Positions 1-8,214 of a DNA stretch of 64,000 bases are shown here, piece after piece (positions within the stretch are counted from its first letter, which is position 1; the number at the start of each line of letters is the position of its first letter). The stretch covers positions 100,947 through 164,946 of the forward strand of contig JAPPMU010000015.1 in the NCBI GenBank assembly GCA_028873965.1, read 5' to 3'. Origin of the DNA: Chloroflexota bacterium (GTDB lineage: Bacteria > Chloroflexota > Dehalococcoidia > Lucifugimonadales > UBA3495). The notes below the pieces were generated by a model, which was not told the origin of the DNA, searched no databases, and saw nothing but the letters and a program-made list of their open reading frames with translations. The position numbers were made by a program, and so were the translations under genes.

Positions 1-7
1 CGTTCAT
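1..7 (-). CDS. possible 5' end of a gene running off the left edge
   Basis: The reverse strand has an ATG at 7-5 preceded by GGGAG with an 8-nt spacer, just downstream of the thymidylate kinase-like stop. That would be a third gene in the same minus-strand operon. Only two and a third codons (ATG AAC G) lie in the window, so nothing can be said about the product and the start itself is only plausible. Confidence 0.3.
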
Positions 8-79
8 CGTTGTCGCTCCCGGTTGTCACTCGCTTGGAAGGATTCGTCTGGTAGTGGTGGCTGCCCCACCGGTAACGCG

Positions 80-916
80 CTAACCGTCGGAACCGGCCGC
101 CAGCGCTTCCTGCTCCGTCAGCCGGCGACGCATCGGCGACGTCACGTAACGACCGGTGAGTCCGGCGCGGCTCAGTGCTTCCGGGACGCTCTGGCCACTG
201 ATGGTCATCACGTCATCGAGGAGCGGCTCCACGTACCGACGCACCTGCTGCTGCTGCACGGCAATGGGCTGCGTGGCGTCGATGGTCATCAAGCCGAACT
301 CTTCCGTCAGGGCGTCGTATTCCTCGAGCAACCTGCCCTGGAAGATCCGGAAGGAATCCTCACGGTCGCCGGAGAACCCCATGTCCTGGCCCGATTCGTA
401 GTAGCCCAGTTCTTCACGCCCCACTGTGATCCGGTGGATGGAAACGTCCAGCGGAACCTTGAAGTACAGCGCCAGGGAGGGTTGCACCGCGAATGAGTAA
501 ACCCGCCGCAACCATTCCCGATTAACGCCTCGCGCCGCGTCTCGCGCGAAGGCGGTGAACACGTAGCGGTCCGCCAGCACCACCGCGCCAGCCCGCAGCG
601 CCGGCAGGATCTGCGCGTGTACCCGGCTTGCAAAGTCGGCCGCGTGAATCAGGCTGAACGACATGGGCGTCAGCATTTCCTCGACCTTGCCCCGCTTGGT
701 GGTTCGGCGCACGATGGGCGATGAGTTCCATTCCGTGAACACCGTGACCAAGTTCTGGCTGTTCAGCCATTTGCCCAACAGGTCAATCTGCGTGCTCTTG
801 CCGGAGCCATCGATGCCCTCGACGATAATCAGCTTTCCCGGATACTGCCCGTCGTCGGGATGACGCCCGTAGCGTTCGCCCATCTTGTACGCTTGTTCTT
901 TCTGCAAGACCGTCAT
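80..916 (-). CDS. tmk: thymidylate kinase-like protein (dTMP kinase family)
   Basis: P-loop nucleoside-monophosphate kinase, predicted to phosphorylate dTMP to dTDP with ATP in the cytosol. The Walker A motif EGIDGSGKST lies at about residues 33-42 and a DRYVFTAFARD segment matches the family's DR(Y/F) substrate-binding motif near residue 120. At 278 aa it is longer than the usual 205-215 aa, with about 25 extra N-terminal residues and a C-terminal tail. The start is the ATG at 916-914, which overlaps the ppx stop as ATGA and implies translational coupling; the longer frame reaching 964 would lie inside ppx. The long tails and the tie to a polyphosphatase leave room for a specialised kinase rather than the housekeeping Tmk. 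Confidence 0.8.
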   Translation of the reverse strand: MTVLQKEQAYKMGERYGRHPDDGQYPGKLIIVEGIDGSGKSTQIDLLGKWLNSQNLVTVFTEWNSSPIVRRTTKRGKVEEMLTPMSFSLIHAADFASRVHAQILPALRAGAVVLADRYVFTAFARDAARGVNREWLRRVYSFAVQPSLALYFKVPLDVSIHRITVGREELGYYESGQDMGFSGDREDSFRIFQGRLLEEYDALTEEFGLMTIDATQPIAVQQQQVRRYVEPLLDDVMTISGQSVPEALSRAGLTGRYVTSPMRRRLTEQEALAAGSDG

Positions 917-2538
917 GGTGCACCTCTTTCGATCAGTACGTGTTCTGCGAACGCCTTTTTCCATTTCGCCGGCAAACCCGGAGCGGCCACGGTCGACCAG
1001 CCCGGGGTTGTAATCCGCCAGTTGCCTTCACCTTGGCATATTGTAACCGTGTTTGCCGTAGTTCCCTGGGGCAATCTGCCGTCCAATTCGTCTGCTGTCT
1101 CGAGGATCACGGCCGCCTGCTGGATCAGTCGCTGTTCCGCCGGACACAACAGGCGACTCTGTTGAAACCCGCGCGGCAGGGTCTCAAATTCCGCCGCCAA
1201 CAGAATGGCGGCGATCTGCGCCGATTCCACGTGGGTGAATCCGGGCAGGTCAGTTCGCACTATTATACTCGCTGTCCGGTTGAGGCGATTGTAATAGTCC
1301 ACCGCGTTTCCGATGTCCAGCAGCCGCGCCGCGCATCGCAGCGAGTTGGCGATCTGGCGATTGCCACCGCGCCAGACGGCATCGGCGATGCGCGCGGCCA
1401 ATTCAGCACGCCTTTCACCGCGCTGCCCGAATCGAGGCGCGAACCTTCCCACCAGGTCCGCCAGCGATTCCGACCTCACCGTTGCCAGCGGAGGCAGTTG
1501 TACGCTTTCGCACGCCGACGGCGGATCCGGGTGACGAGCCAGTCCTTCGCGCAATCCCTGACCGGACACCAGCAAACGGTCCGTTCCCAGGTGTTGCATC
1601 AACGCATGCGCCACCACGCCGCCGCCGATTATGGAATGACTGCGCTCTGGATTCATCCCGGGAATGCTGGCCCTATCGACCCGGGACATCGCCGACAATT
1701 GTTCAATCTGCTCCACCAGGGCGGAGGCGCGGATCTCGTACCCATGCAGCTTGATGATGGGATAGGGTTCACGCAGCCGGTCCAGCCGGGACAGCAACCG
1801 CACCGAGCCTCCCGAACCGACCAGGGTCCCGTCGTCAGGAATCGGCTCAACCCCGGCGTTGGTGAGAACCGTCCGCACGTAATCATACGCCGCCTGCACC
1901 GACTCTGCCGCCGGACGATCTCTCAAGTCAAACTGATTGGCGATCCGCAGACTGCCCAGCGGCAACGACACGCTGGACGCCAGATCTCGGTCGCGGAACC
2001 GCACTATCTCGGTGCTGCCGCCGCCGATGTCCGCCAGCAACCCGCTCTTCGCCCTCAAGCCGTGTATCGCGCCAACGAAGCAGTAGGCCGCCTCATCGGA
2101 ACCGTCAATGATCCGAAGCGGAATGCCAAACTTCTTGCGCGCCGCGCCCCTGATGGTCTCGGCGTTCCCCGACTCGCGTAATGCCGCGGTTCCTACGGCA
2201 TGGATTGTTTCGATCCCATAAGCCCGCGCCACCAGCGCGAAGTCCTCCAGCGCGTCCAGGGTGCTCGCCACCCCGGTTTCGTCCAGGTAGCCGTCGCTCC
2301 TGACGTGGCTCATCAGGTTGAGCGTCACCCGCTGCTGGGCAACGATTTCTATCCCGCCACCCTGGTTAACCTGCATCACCACGGCGCGCGCCGAGCCGGA
2401 TCCGATGTCTATCACCGCGGTATATTGGGGGAACGGATTAGATCCCTCGTGACCTTGCGCATAGTTGGCGACGGGTTCGAGGGAAGCGCCGGACGGTTCG
2501 CTGGCCAGCGCCGGATTGGTGGTTTGAATGGTCGTCAT
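913..2538 (-). CDS. ppx: exopolyphosphatase / guanosine pentaphosphatase (Ppx/GppA family)
   Basis: 541-aa ASKHA-fold phosphatase that removes terminal phosphate from polyphosphate and/or converts pppGpp to ppGpp. Visible motifs are AVIDIGSGSARAVV near residue 40 (phosphate 1), SDEAAYCFVGA (region of the catalytic acidic residue) and LLADIGGGSTEIVRF (phosphate 2). The first 330 residues are the Ppx/GppA core; the remaining 200 resemble the HD-like C-terminal domain of long Ppx proteins. The ATG at 2538 follows GAGG. It is first in a minus-strand operon, overlapping the kinase gene by 4 nt. Ppx and GppA activity cannot be told apart from sequence alone. Confidence 0.9.
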   Translation of the reverse strand: MTTIQTTNPALASEPSGASLEPVANYAQGHEGSNPFPQYTAVIDIGSGSARAVVMQVNQGGGIEIVAQQRVTLNLMSHVRSDGYLDETGVASTLDALEDFALVARAYGIETIHAVGTAALRESGNAETIRGAARKKFGIPLRIIDGSDEAAYCFVGAIHGLRAKSGLLADIGGGSTEIVRFRDRDLASSVSLPLGSLRIANQFDLRDRPAAESVQAAYDYVRTVLTNAGVEPIPDDGTLVGSGGSVRLLSRLDRLREPYPIIKLHGYEIRASALVEQIEQLSAMSRVDRASIPGMNPERSHSIIGGGVVAHALMQHLGTDRLLVSGQGLREGLARHPDPPSACESVQLPPLATVRSESLADLVGRFAPRFGQRGERRAELAARIADAVWRGGNRQIANSLRCAARLLDIGNAVDYYNRLNRTASIIVRTDLPGFTHVESAQIAAILLAAEFETLPRGFQQSRLLCPAEQRLIQQAAVILETADELDGRLPQGTTANTVTICQGEGNWRITTPGWSTVAAPGLPAKWKKAFAEHVLIERGAP

Positions 2539-2576
2539 TAATACCTCAAGTCCGCGAGGTGGGACACCGGAGGCGG

Positions 2577-2585
2577 TGCTATAAT
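2577..2585 (+). promoter_or_regulatory. extended -10 promoter of the SDR gene
   Basis: TGCTATAAT: a perfect TATAAT with the TGn extension, about 45 nt before the SDR start. No convincing -35 is seen at 16-18 bp. An identical nonamer precedes leuC. Confidence 0.6.
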
Positions 2586-2629
2586 CCGGCTCTCACAGTT
2601 CGGTCTGCAGATCCCGCAGGAGAGTTCCA

Positions 2630-3379
2630 ATGCCCAGGCTGGAAGGCAAAATCGCCATCGTCACCGGAGCCGCACGCGGCATGGGCGAGGTGGAAGCCCG
2701 CCTTTTCGCTGAGGAAGGAGCCACCGTGGTCGTCTGTGACGTTACCGACGACACCGGCCAGCGTGTGGCCGACGACATCGTGTCCAGCGGCGGCAGCGCC
2801 GAGTACGCGCACCTCAACGTCACCGACGAGGACAACTGGCGGCAGGTCATCGCCGACACCGTCGGCCGGTACGGCAGGCTGGACATCCTGGTCAACAACG
2901 CCGGAATCTCCGGCTACGACGAGGAGAACAACCTGGGCACCACCACCTGGGACCGCCTGCTGAACATCAACGCCAAGGGCGTGTTTTTGGGCATGAAGCA
3001 CGCCATCGCGGCCATGGAACAGGGCGATGGCGGCAGCATCGTGAACATCTCGTCCATTTCCGGCATCGTCGGCCAGGATTTCATCCACATGGGTTACAAC
3101 GCATCCAAGGGCGCCGTCCGGCTCATGACCAAATCGGCGGCGGTGCGTTGGGCCGAGGCCGGCATTCGCGTCAATTCGGTCCATCCCGGCCTGATGCCGC
3201 CCATGGCTGGCGGTTCGGCCAACTCGGAAACCCGCAACGCAATGCTCGCCAACATCCCCATGAAACGAGTCGGCAACCGCGAAGAGGTGGCCTACGCCGT
3301 CCTCTTTCTGGCCAGCGACGAGGCGTCCTATGTCACCGGAGCCGAACTGGTCGTCGACGGCGGTTTCACCGCCCAGTAG
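2630..3379 (+). CDS. SDR-family NAD(P)-dependent oxidoreductase
   Basis: Classical short-chain dehydrogenase/reductase of 249 aa, the usual length. TGAARGMG near residue 14 is the glycine-rich nucleotide motif, NNAG follows at about 90, NISSIS carries the catalytic Ser and YNASKG the catalytic Tyr-Lys. The C-terminal DEASYVTGAELVVDGG is typical of 3-oxoacyl-ACP reductase/7-alpha-hydroxysteroid dehydrogenase-like SDRs. An acidic residue after beta-2 (VCDVTDD) favours NAD(H). ATG follows GCAGGAGAGT. It stands alone on the plus strand with its own promoter. A close paralogue lies at 46628-47386. Substrate unknown. Confidence 0.9.
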   Translation: MPRLEGKIAIVTGAARGMGEVEARLFAEEGATVVVCDVTDDTGQRVADDIVSSGGSAEYAHLNVTDEDNWRQVIADTVGRYGRLDILVNNAGISGYDEENNLGTTTWDRLLNINAKGVFLGMKHAIAAMEQGDGGSIVNISSISGIVGQDFIHMGYNASKGAVRLMTKSAAVRWAEAGIRVNSVHPGLMPPMAGGSANSETRNAMLANIPMKRVGNREEVAYAVLFLASDEASYVTGAELVVDGGFTAQ

Positions 3380-3423
3380 ACAGTGGTTGCCGACCCTGGT
3401 AACCGTTCCGCTGCGCCCATTCC

Positions 3424-3501
3424 CGTCATTCCGGCGAAAGCCGGAATCCACGGCTCCCGGCTGCGACGATTCGCTGGAATCCCGCTTGCGCGGGAATGAC
3501 G
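3424..3501. repeat. inverted pair of REP-like palindromes
   Basis: A forward copy at 3424-3450 (CGTCATTCCGGCG-AAAG-CCGGAATCC pattern) is followed by a reverse-oriented copy at 3474-3501 (GGAATCCCGC-TTGC-GCGGGAATGACG pattern). Each forms its own hairpin and the two can also pair with each other. The pair lies between the SDR and the terminator of the metH operon, two convergent units. Confidence 0.85.
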
Positions 3502-3509
3502 AAGTTGCC

Positions 3510-3550
3510 GTTGAAAAAACAAAGCCCGTATGCCAAATGGCCACGGGCTT
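3510..3550 (-). terminator. intrinsic terminator of the metH operon
   Basis: Read on the minus strand, the AAGCCCGT stem (3543-3550 pairing with 3522-3529, plus an inner GCC/GGC stem) is followed by TTTGTTTTTTC. It lies 24 nt beyond the stop of the activation-domain gene. The hairpin plus U-tract is clear. Confidence 0.8.
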
Positions 3551-3574
3551 GCGATCGGAACGTGATCTCATGGT

Positions 3575-4489
3575 CTATCGACCCGCCGGCATCTGCGCAA
3601 TTTCGGCTTCCAACCTTTCGATGTCCGCCTCGTCCAGGTTGAAATACTTGGCCTGCGGATGGTGGAACACGACCGCCGATACCGAACCCTCCGGGTCCAT
3701 CATGTAGCCGTCCGTCAGCTCAACCCCGATGTTCGCCGTCACGTCCAGCAGGGCGAACAACTTCTCCTGGTCTTCCAGCCGGGGACACGCGGGATACCCG
3801 AACGAGTAACGCTTGCCCCGGTAGTTGGCCCGGAACAGGTCTCGCAACTCGTCCTCACCGCTCACCTTGAGTCCTGACGGCTCGCCGATGTTCCACATGG
3901 TGCGGATCCGCTTGTGCAGCAACTCCGCAAAGCCTTCCGCCGATTCGATGGCCAGCGCTTGCAGCGTGTGCGAGTCCAAGTAGCGGCCATCGTTCTTCCA
4001 CCGTTCGGACAGGTGGCGTATTCCTGGGCCAACGGTAGTCGCGAACATCGCCAGGTAATCGTTAGGGCCGTCGCCAACCGGGCGCGCGTAATCAGCCAAG
4101 CAAAGCCCCTCCCGTTCCTGCTGCCGGCCGAAATAGAACCGCTCCAGCTCGGTAGTTCCGTCGGACTCGTACACGATCAGCCACTGGCCCTCGGAACGGC
4201 ACGGAAAGAACTTGAACACCGCCCGGGCGCTGATGTCCGAGCGAGACAGCATCACGTCCTCGACCTTTTGCACCTGCCGGCGGAGATCAACGGCTTTCGG
4301 TTCGTCCTCCCGCAGCGCCTCCCAAAAACGCCCCCGGTATCCCAGGTGCCGCACGTAGAGCATCTGCGGATTGATGTACCCGAAGATCTCGTCCAGGTCG
4401 TAATCGTCCAGCACGTGCAGCCGCAGATCCGGCGGCCGGGGTGAGGTGTCCAGCCTGGAGACGCCGGGTGTGATGTCAGGGGCCGTCAT
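3575..4489 (-). CDS. stand-alone methionine synthase activation domain (MetH reactivation protein)
   Basis: 304-aa protein matching the C-terminal AdoMet-binding activation domain of cobalamin-dependent methionine synthase (PF02965). It normally lets inactive cob(II)alamin be reductively methylated. The motif around RYSFGYPACP corresponds to the conserved RxxxGYxACP AdoMet-binding loop, followed by LTDGYMMDPEGSVSAVVFHHPQA. In E. coli this domain is the last ~330 residues of one polypeptide; here it is a separate gene, as described for Thermotoga, complementing the short MetH core at 5366-7981. It starts 7 nt after the DUF2283-like gene and ends the operon before a terminator. Confidence 0.9.
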   Translation of the reverse strand: MTAPDITPGVSRLDTSPRPPDLRLHVLDDYDLDEIFGYINPQMLYVRHLGYRGRFWEALREDEPKAVDLRRQVQKVEDVMLSRSDISARAVFKFFPCRSEGQWLIVYESDGTTELERFYFGRQQEREGLCLADYARPVGDGPNDYLAMFATTVGPGIRHLSERWKNDGRYLDSHTLQALAIESAEGFAELLHKRIRTMWNIGEPSGLKVSGEDELRDLFRANYRGKRYSFGYPACPRLEDQEKLFALLDVTANIGVELTDGYMMDPEGSVSAVVFHHPQAKYFNLDEADIERLEAEIAQMPAGR

Positions 4490-4496
4490 CTTTGCC

Positions 4497-5033
4497 TTAT
4501 CCGGCGTCTAACTGCGGACTGGACTTTGTGCCATATTTCGACACGATCGCATCGACGAAGGGCTTAAGCGTTACTTCCGCGTTTTCTATCGTTATCGCCG
4601 TAACGTCGTGGTCAAGCTCTCCCCTTTCTTCCTCCGCATAAAACACCACCACGCCTTTGGCGACTTGTTCGCCTTCTGCTCGCCGGGCACCGTTCTCGAT
4701 GGTCAGCGTTTGCGTGTCAGAGTAGTACCGAACCGCAGGTTTCAACTCCGAATGTGCCACGGCCGCCAGCCTGAGGATGGTCTCTGCATCGTACCCATGC
4801 ACTTGGAATTCGCGGTCTGTGGTCGCCCGCGCTACTAGGATTTCCGGCAGACGGGATCTCTCCTCATATTGCCCTCTTTCGAGACGCGATAGCATCCCCT
4901 TCACGCGCATATCGTGGCCCGGCCAGAACACGGACCCCGGTTTCTTGGGAATGTTGCCACAACCGCAGTGGCATTGCCCGCCGAGTTGCGTAGCCTTAGA
5001 TCTGGACCCAAGTTTCACGCCGGTCATTTTCAA
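4497..5033 (-). CDS. DUF2283-like protein with N-terminal Cys-rich motif, putative antitoxin
   Basis: 178 aa, not recognised as a whole. The N-terminal 35 residues carry QCHCGCGN...FWPGHDMR, a cysteine-rich knuckle seen in small phage- and mobile-type proteins that could bind zinc or DNA. The C-terminal part from about residue 100 (VRYYSDTQTLTIENG ... GVVVFYAEEERGEL ... ITIENAE) resembles DUF2283, a family often paired with small toxin-like proteins. Its ATG overlaps the preceding 110-aa gene by 4 nt (ATGA), the usual coupling of a two-gene module. Lying between metH and its activation domain is unexpected. The antitoxin role is inference. Confidence 0.6.
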   Translation of the reverse strand: MKMTGVKLGSRSKATQLGGQCHCGCGNIPKKPGSVFWPGHDMRVKGMLSRLERGQYEERSRLPEILVARATTDREFQVHGYDAETILRLAAVAHSELKPAVRYYSDTQTLTIENGARRAEGEQVAKGVVVFYAEEERGELDHDVTAITIENAEVTLKPFVDAIVSKYGTKSSPQLDAG

Positions 5034-5362
5034 TTTCTCCTGGTTCGGCCCCAGAGACTCTGTCTCGCCTGTCTGCGGCGGAGCAGATACGCGGTGTGGA
5101 ACTGGCCGCCTTTCGGAAACTCTTCAAACACTACTTCAAGCCATCTCTCAATCTCCGTCACCCATCCCACGCGGATTGTCCACACTCGCAACTCTTCCTC
5201 GGACGTCGTTGAGTATTCTGTCCATTCGTAAGAGTCTTGGGACTCGGTGACACGCATTATCCATTCTGGACGAACATCCGGATGACGGTTCTCGACTTGA
5301 TGTCCATGCGTGGTTTTCGGCAATTCTTCCCAGGCCCGCCGCAACCGGGCGTTCTCCGCCAT
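5030..5362 (-). CDS. small RelE/DUF4258-like protein, putative toxin
   Basis: 110 aa. After a short N-terminus, HGHQVENRHPDVRPEWIMRV and a later WLEVVFEE...FHTAYLLRRR pattern resemble a widespread family of small proteins (helix with HPDVxxxWIMRV, then beta-strands ending in TAYxxRR), often encoded next to DUF2283 proteins and considered toxin-like. Strongly basic C-terminus. The ATG is 3 nt after the metH stop, so it is translated from the metH mRNA, and its 3' end overlaps the next gene by 4 nt. No catalytic residues can be assigned and no activity is proven. Confidence 0.55.
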   Translation of the reverse strand: MAENARLRRAWEELPKTTHGHQVENRHPDVRPEWIMRVTESQDSYEWTEYSTTSEEELRVWTIRVGWVTEIERWLEVVFEEFPKGGQFHTAYLLRRRQARQSLWGRTRRN

Positions 5363-5365
5363 CGC

Positions 5366-7981
5366 CTACCCACGCGCCGCCACTTCCTCTTGCAACTCGA
5401 CGCCCTCGGCATCCAGCCGCGCGATCAACCGCTCTCGCTCGTCGTCGTCACGTATCACGTTGGCCAGGGCCAATCCGGTCATGGCGTCCGGCGAGTACGC
5501 CACCAGTCCGTCGTATTCGGGCGCGATGCGCAGCCGGGTAAACCGGTTGGACAGGGCCGCGCCGCCGACCAACACCGGCGCAGCGATGCCGGCCGTGCGG
5601 AAGTCCTGCACCGTTTCCACCATCATCTGAGCCGATTTCACCAGCAATCCCGACAGCCCGATTATGTCCGGCCGGTGCTCTCGATACCCCGCGATCAGCT
5701 CCTGGGCCGCAACCTTGATCCCCAGGTTGATCACGCTGTACCCATTGTTGGACAGGATGATCTCCACCAGATTCTTGCCGATGTCGTGCACGTCGCCCTT
5801 CACCGTCGCCAGCAGTACGCGCCCCCGCGACGCGGCGTCGGTGCGCTCCATGTGGGGCTCCAGGTGGGCCACGGCGAACTTCATGGCTTCGGCGCTCTGC
5901 AACACTTCGGCGACGATGAGCTGGTTAGCGTTGAACTGCCGGCCCACCTCGTCCATGCCCGCCATCAGCGGCCCGTTGATGATCGCCAGCGGTTCCCGTT
6001 CCTGCAACGCCAGGTCCAGGTCCTCGGCCAGTCCTTCCTTGCTGCCCTCGATGATGCACTGGGCCAGCCGGTCGTCCAGCGGCAACGCCGAGCGTTCTTC
6101 AGCAGTGGCTCGCGGCGCCCGGTCGCGGAAGTGCGCGGCGAAGGCCGCCACCGGATCCTCGCCCCGGTTCCAGATCAGGTCCTCGGACAGTTTCCGCTCT
6201 TCCTCGGGGATAGTCGCGTAACGCTGCATCATCTCCGAGTTGACGATGGCCATGTCCAGCCCGGCCTGCGTGCAGTGATACAGGAACACCGAGTTGAACA
6301 CCTCGCGGCCAGCGGCGGGCAGGCCAAAGGACACGTTGGATATCCCCAGCACCGTTTTGGTACGGGGCAGCGCCTCCTTGATCACCCGCACGCCTTCGAT
6401 GGTTTCCGCCGCCGAGCCCACGTAGTTTTCGTCGCCGGTTCCTGCGGGAAATACCAGGGGATCGAAGATGATGTCTTCTGCGGGCACTCCGTACTTCTCG
6501 GTCAGCAGCTTGTGCGAACGACGGGCAATCTCCAGCTTCCGCTCCCGTGTGATCGCCTGCGCCTGGTGGGGATCGTCGTCGATGCAACCCACCACCAGCG
6601 CCGCGCCATAGCGCCGCGCCAGCGGCACCACGCGTTGGAAACGCTCCTCGCCGTCCTCCAGGTTGATGGAGTTGATGATGGACTTTCCCTGAAGCCGCTT
6701 CAGCGACTCCTCGATCACCGCCGCGTCAGTGGAGTCGATCATGATCGGCGCCTTGACCCGCCGGTTGAGCTGGTCCAGGAACTTGATCACGTCCGCAGTC
6801 TCGTCCCGGTCGGGATCCTGCAGGCACACGTCCAGCACGTGGGCGCCGTTTCGCACCTGCCGACGGCCAATCTCGGCCGCTTCCTCAAACCGTTCGCCGG
6901 CGATCAGCCGCTTGAACCGGCGGCTGCCCAGCACGTTGGTGCGCTCGCCGACTACCGTCGGGCGCGTGTCCTCGTTCACCACCACGGCTTCGATGCCCGA
7001 CACCCGCGTCTCCAGCGCCGGCTCGGTCACGCGTGGCCTCTTTTCCTCCATTGCTTCGACCAGCTGACGGATGTGGTCCGGGCCGGTGCCGCAGCACCCG
7101 CCGGTTACATTGATCCAGCCGTTGGACGCGAACCGTTCCAGGGTTGCGGCCAGCATTTCCGGCGTTTCGTTATAGTTGCCGTCCTCGTCGGGCAGGCCCG
7201 CGTTGGGCACGCAGGCAATCCCAAAGCGCGACAGCTCGTGCAGCGTCCGGATGTGGTCCGTCATGAACTCGGGGCCGGTGGCGCAATTGAACCCAACCCA
7301 GAGCAGATCCCGGTGCGCCAGGGAAGTGTAGAACGCCTCGGCGTCCTGGCCGGCCAGCAGCGTGCCCATGGGCTCGATCGTTCCCTGTACCGCCATGGGG
7401 ACGTCCGCGTTCAGTTCCGCTTGGGCGCGGTCAATTCCCTCCAGCCCCGCCTTGATGTTGATGGTGTCCTGGCCCGTTTCCAGCACCAGCACGTCGGCGC
7501 CGCCTTCAATGAGGCCGGCAGCCTGCTGGTGGTAGTCGGCCGCCAACTCGTCAAAGGTCAGGCCGCCCGTCACCGATATCGTCCGCGTCGTCGGGCCCAT
7601 GGCCCCGTACACGAAACGCGGTCTTTCGGGGGTGCTCGCCGTGGCGGCGTCCGCCGCGCTTCTTGCGATGGCCGCGGCCTCGCGGTTGATCCGGCGCGCC
7701 TCGTGAGCCAGGTCATACTCTCCCAGCACCAGCGCGGTTGCGCCGAAGGTGTTGGTCTGTATGATATCCGCACCGGCCTCCAGGTATCCCTTGTGGATGT
7801 CGAGGATAACGTCAGGGCGCGTTATGTTCAGGTACTCGTTACAGCCTTCGTACTCCGCTCCCCCAAAGTCCTCGGGTCCCAGGCCCCTCGCCTGGATTTG
7901 GGTCCCCATAGCGCCGTCCGTGATCAGGATGCGCTGGCCAAGCAACGATTTCAACTCGTTGATGCGTTCTAAAGAGTTCAT
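5366..7981 (-). CDS. metH: cobalamin-dependent methionine synthase, core without activation domain
   Basis: 871 aa. Transfers a methyl group from methyl-tetrahydrofolate via cobalamin to homocysteine. Domains in order: homocysteine-binding (residues ~1-320, Zn ligands in GFNCATGP and GGCCGTGP), pterin-binding (~330-620), B12-binding cap and Rossmann domain (~650-870, with KGDVHDIGKN, the DxHxxG cobalamin motif). The ~330-residue activation domain of E. coli-type MetH is absent and is encoded three genes downstream. ATG at 7981 is preferred over a TTG at 8017, because a TTGACA-N17-TAGCCT promoter at 8045-8017 would place transcription start downstream of that TTG. First gene of a four-gene operon. 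Confidence 0.95.
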   Translation of the reverse strand: MNSLERINELKSLLGQRILITDGAMGTQIQARGLGPEDFGGAEYEGCNEYLNITRPDVILDIHKGYLEAGADIIQTNTFGATALVLGEYDLAHEARRINREAAAIARSAADAATASTPERPRFVYGAMGPTTRTISVTGGLTFDELAADYHQQAAGLIEGGADVLVLETGQDTINIKAGLEGIDRAQAELNADVPMAVQGTIEPMGTLLAGQDAEAFYTSLAHRDLLWVGFNCATGPEFMTDHIRTLHELSRFGIACVPNAGLPDEDGNYNETPEMLAATLERFASNGWINVTGGCCGTGPDHIRQLVEAMEEKRPRVTEPALETRVSGIEAVVVNEDTRPTVVGERTNVLGSRRFKRLIAGERFEEAAEIGRRQVRNGAHVLDVCLQDPDRDETADVIKFLDQLNRRVKAPIMIDSTDAAVIEESLKRLQGKSIINSINLEDGEERFQRVVPLARRYGAALVVGCIDDDPHQAQAITRERKLEIARRSHKLLTEKYGVPAEDIIFDPLVFPAGTGDENYVGSAAETIEGVRVIKEALPRTKTVLGISNVSFGLPAAGREVFNSVFLYHCTQAGLDMAIVNSEMMQRYATIPEEERKLSEDLIWNRGEDPVAAFAAHFRDRAPRATAEERSALPLDDRLAQCIIEGSKEGLAEDLDLALQEREPLAIINGPLMAGMDEVGRQFNANQLIVAEVLQSAEAMKFAVAHLEPHMERTDAASRGRVLLATVKGDVHDIGKNLVEIILSNNGYSVINLGIKVAAQELIAGYREHRPDIIGLSGLLVKSAQMMVETVQDFRTAGIAAPVLVGGAALSNRFTRLRIAPEYDGLVAYSPDAMTGLALANVIRDDDERERLIARLDAEGVELQEEVAARG

Positions 7982-8016
7982 AATTCCAATGCCATTTGTT
8001 CCGTAAATCACAATCA

Positions 8017-8045
8017 AGGCTACCCGTATTCGGCAGGAGTGTCAA
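8017..8045 (-). promoter_or_regulatory. metH promoter
   Basis: On the minus strand TTGACA (8045-8040), 17-bp spacer, TAGCCT (8022-8017). The predicted transcript starts near 8010, giving a leader of about 30 nt, too short for a cobalamin or SAM riboswitch. Confidence 0.55.
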
Positions 8046-8135
8046 ACCGGAGCGCAACGGCAACTGTTCAGAACTGGGGCAACGCGGACGTTTCTTCTGT
8101 GTGCGCCACCCAAGAATCGCCGTGCGTATCATTGG

Positions 8136-8144
8136 TGGTATAGT
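8136..8144 (+). promoter_or_regulatory. extended -10 promoter of the ADP-ribosylglycohydrolase gene
   Basis: TGGTATAGT, about 70 nt before the ATG at 8215 and divergent from the metH promoter. No clear -35. Confidence 0.45.
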
Positions 8145-8214
8145 CATCCCCCGTGCCGCTGTATTGAACCACCGGGCGCAGGAATCGAGCCTACTGACGG
8201 AGCCAGGAGCAAAT

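Noticed and set aside
5237-7972. 911-aa plus-strand open frame opposite metH
   Set aside because: It is the complement of the metH gene; high GC and third-position bias keep the antisense frame open. Composition is Arg/His/Gln-rich with no domain, and metH has full family motifs.
7982-8214. cobalamin or SAM riboswitch before metH
   Set aside because: The predicted promoter leaves a leader of about 30 nt and no B12-box or SAM-box sequence is seen.
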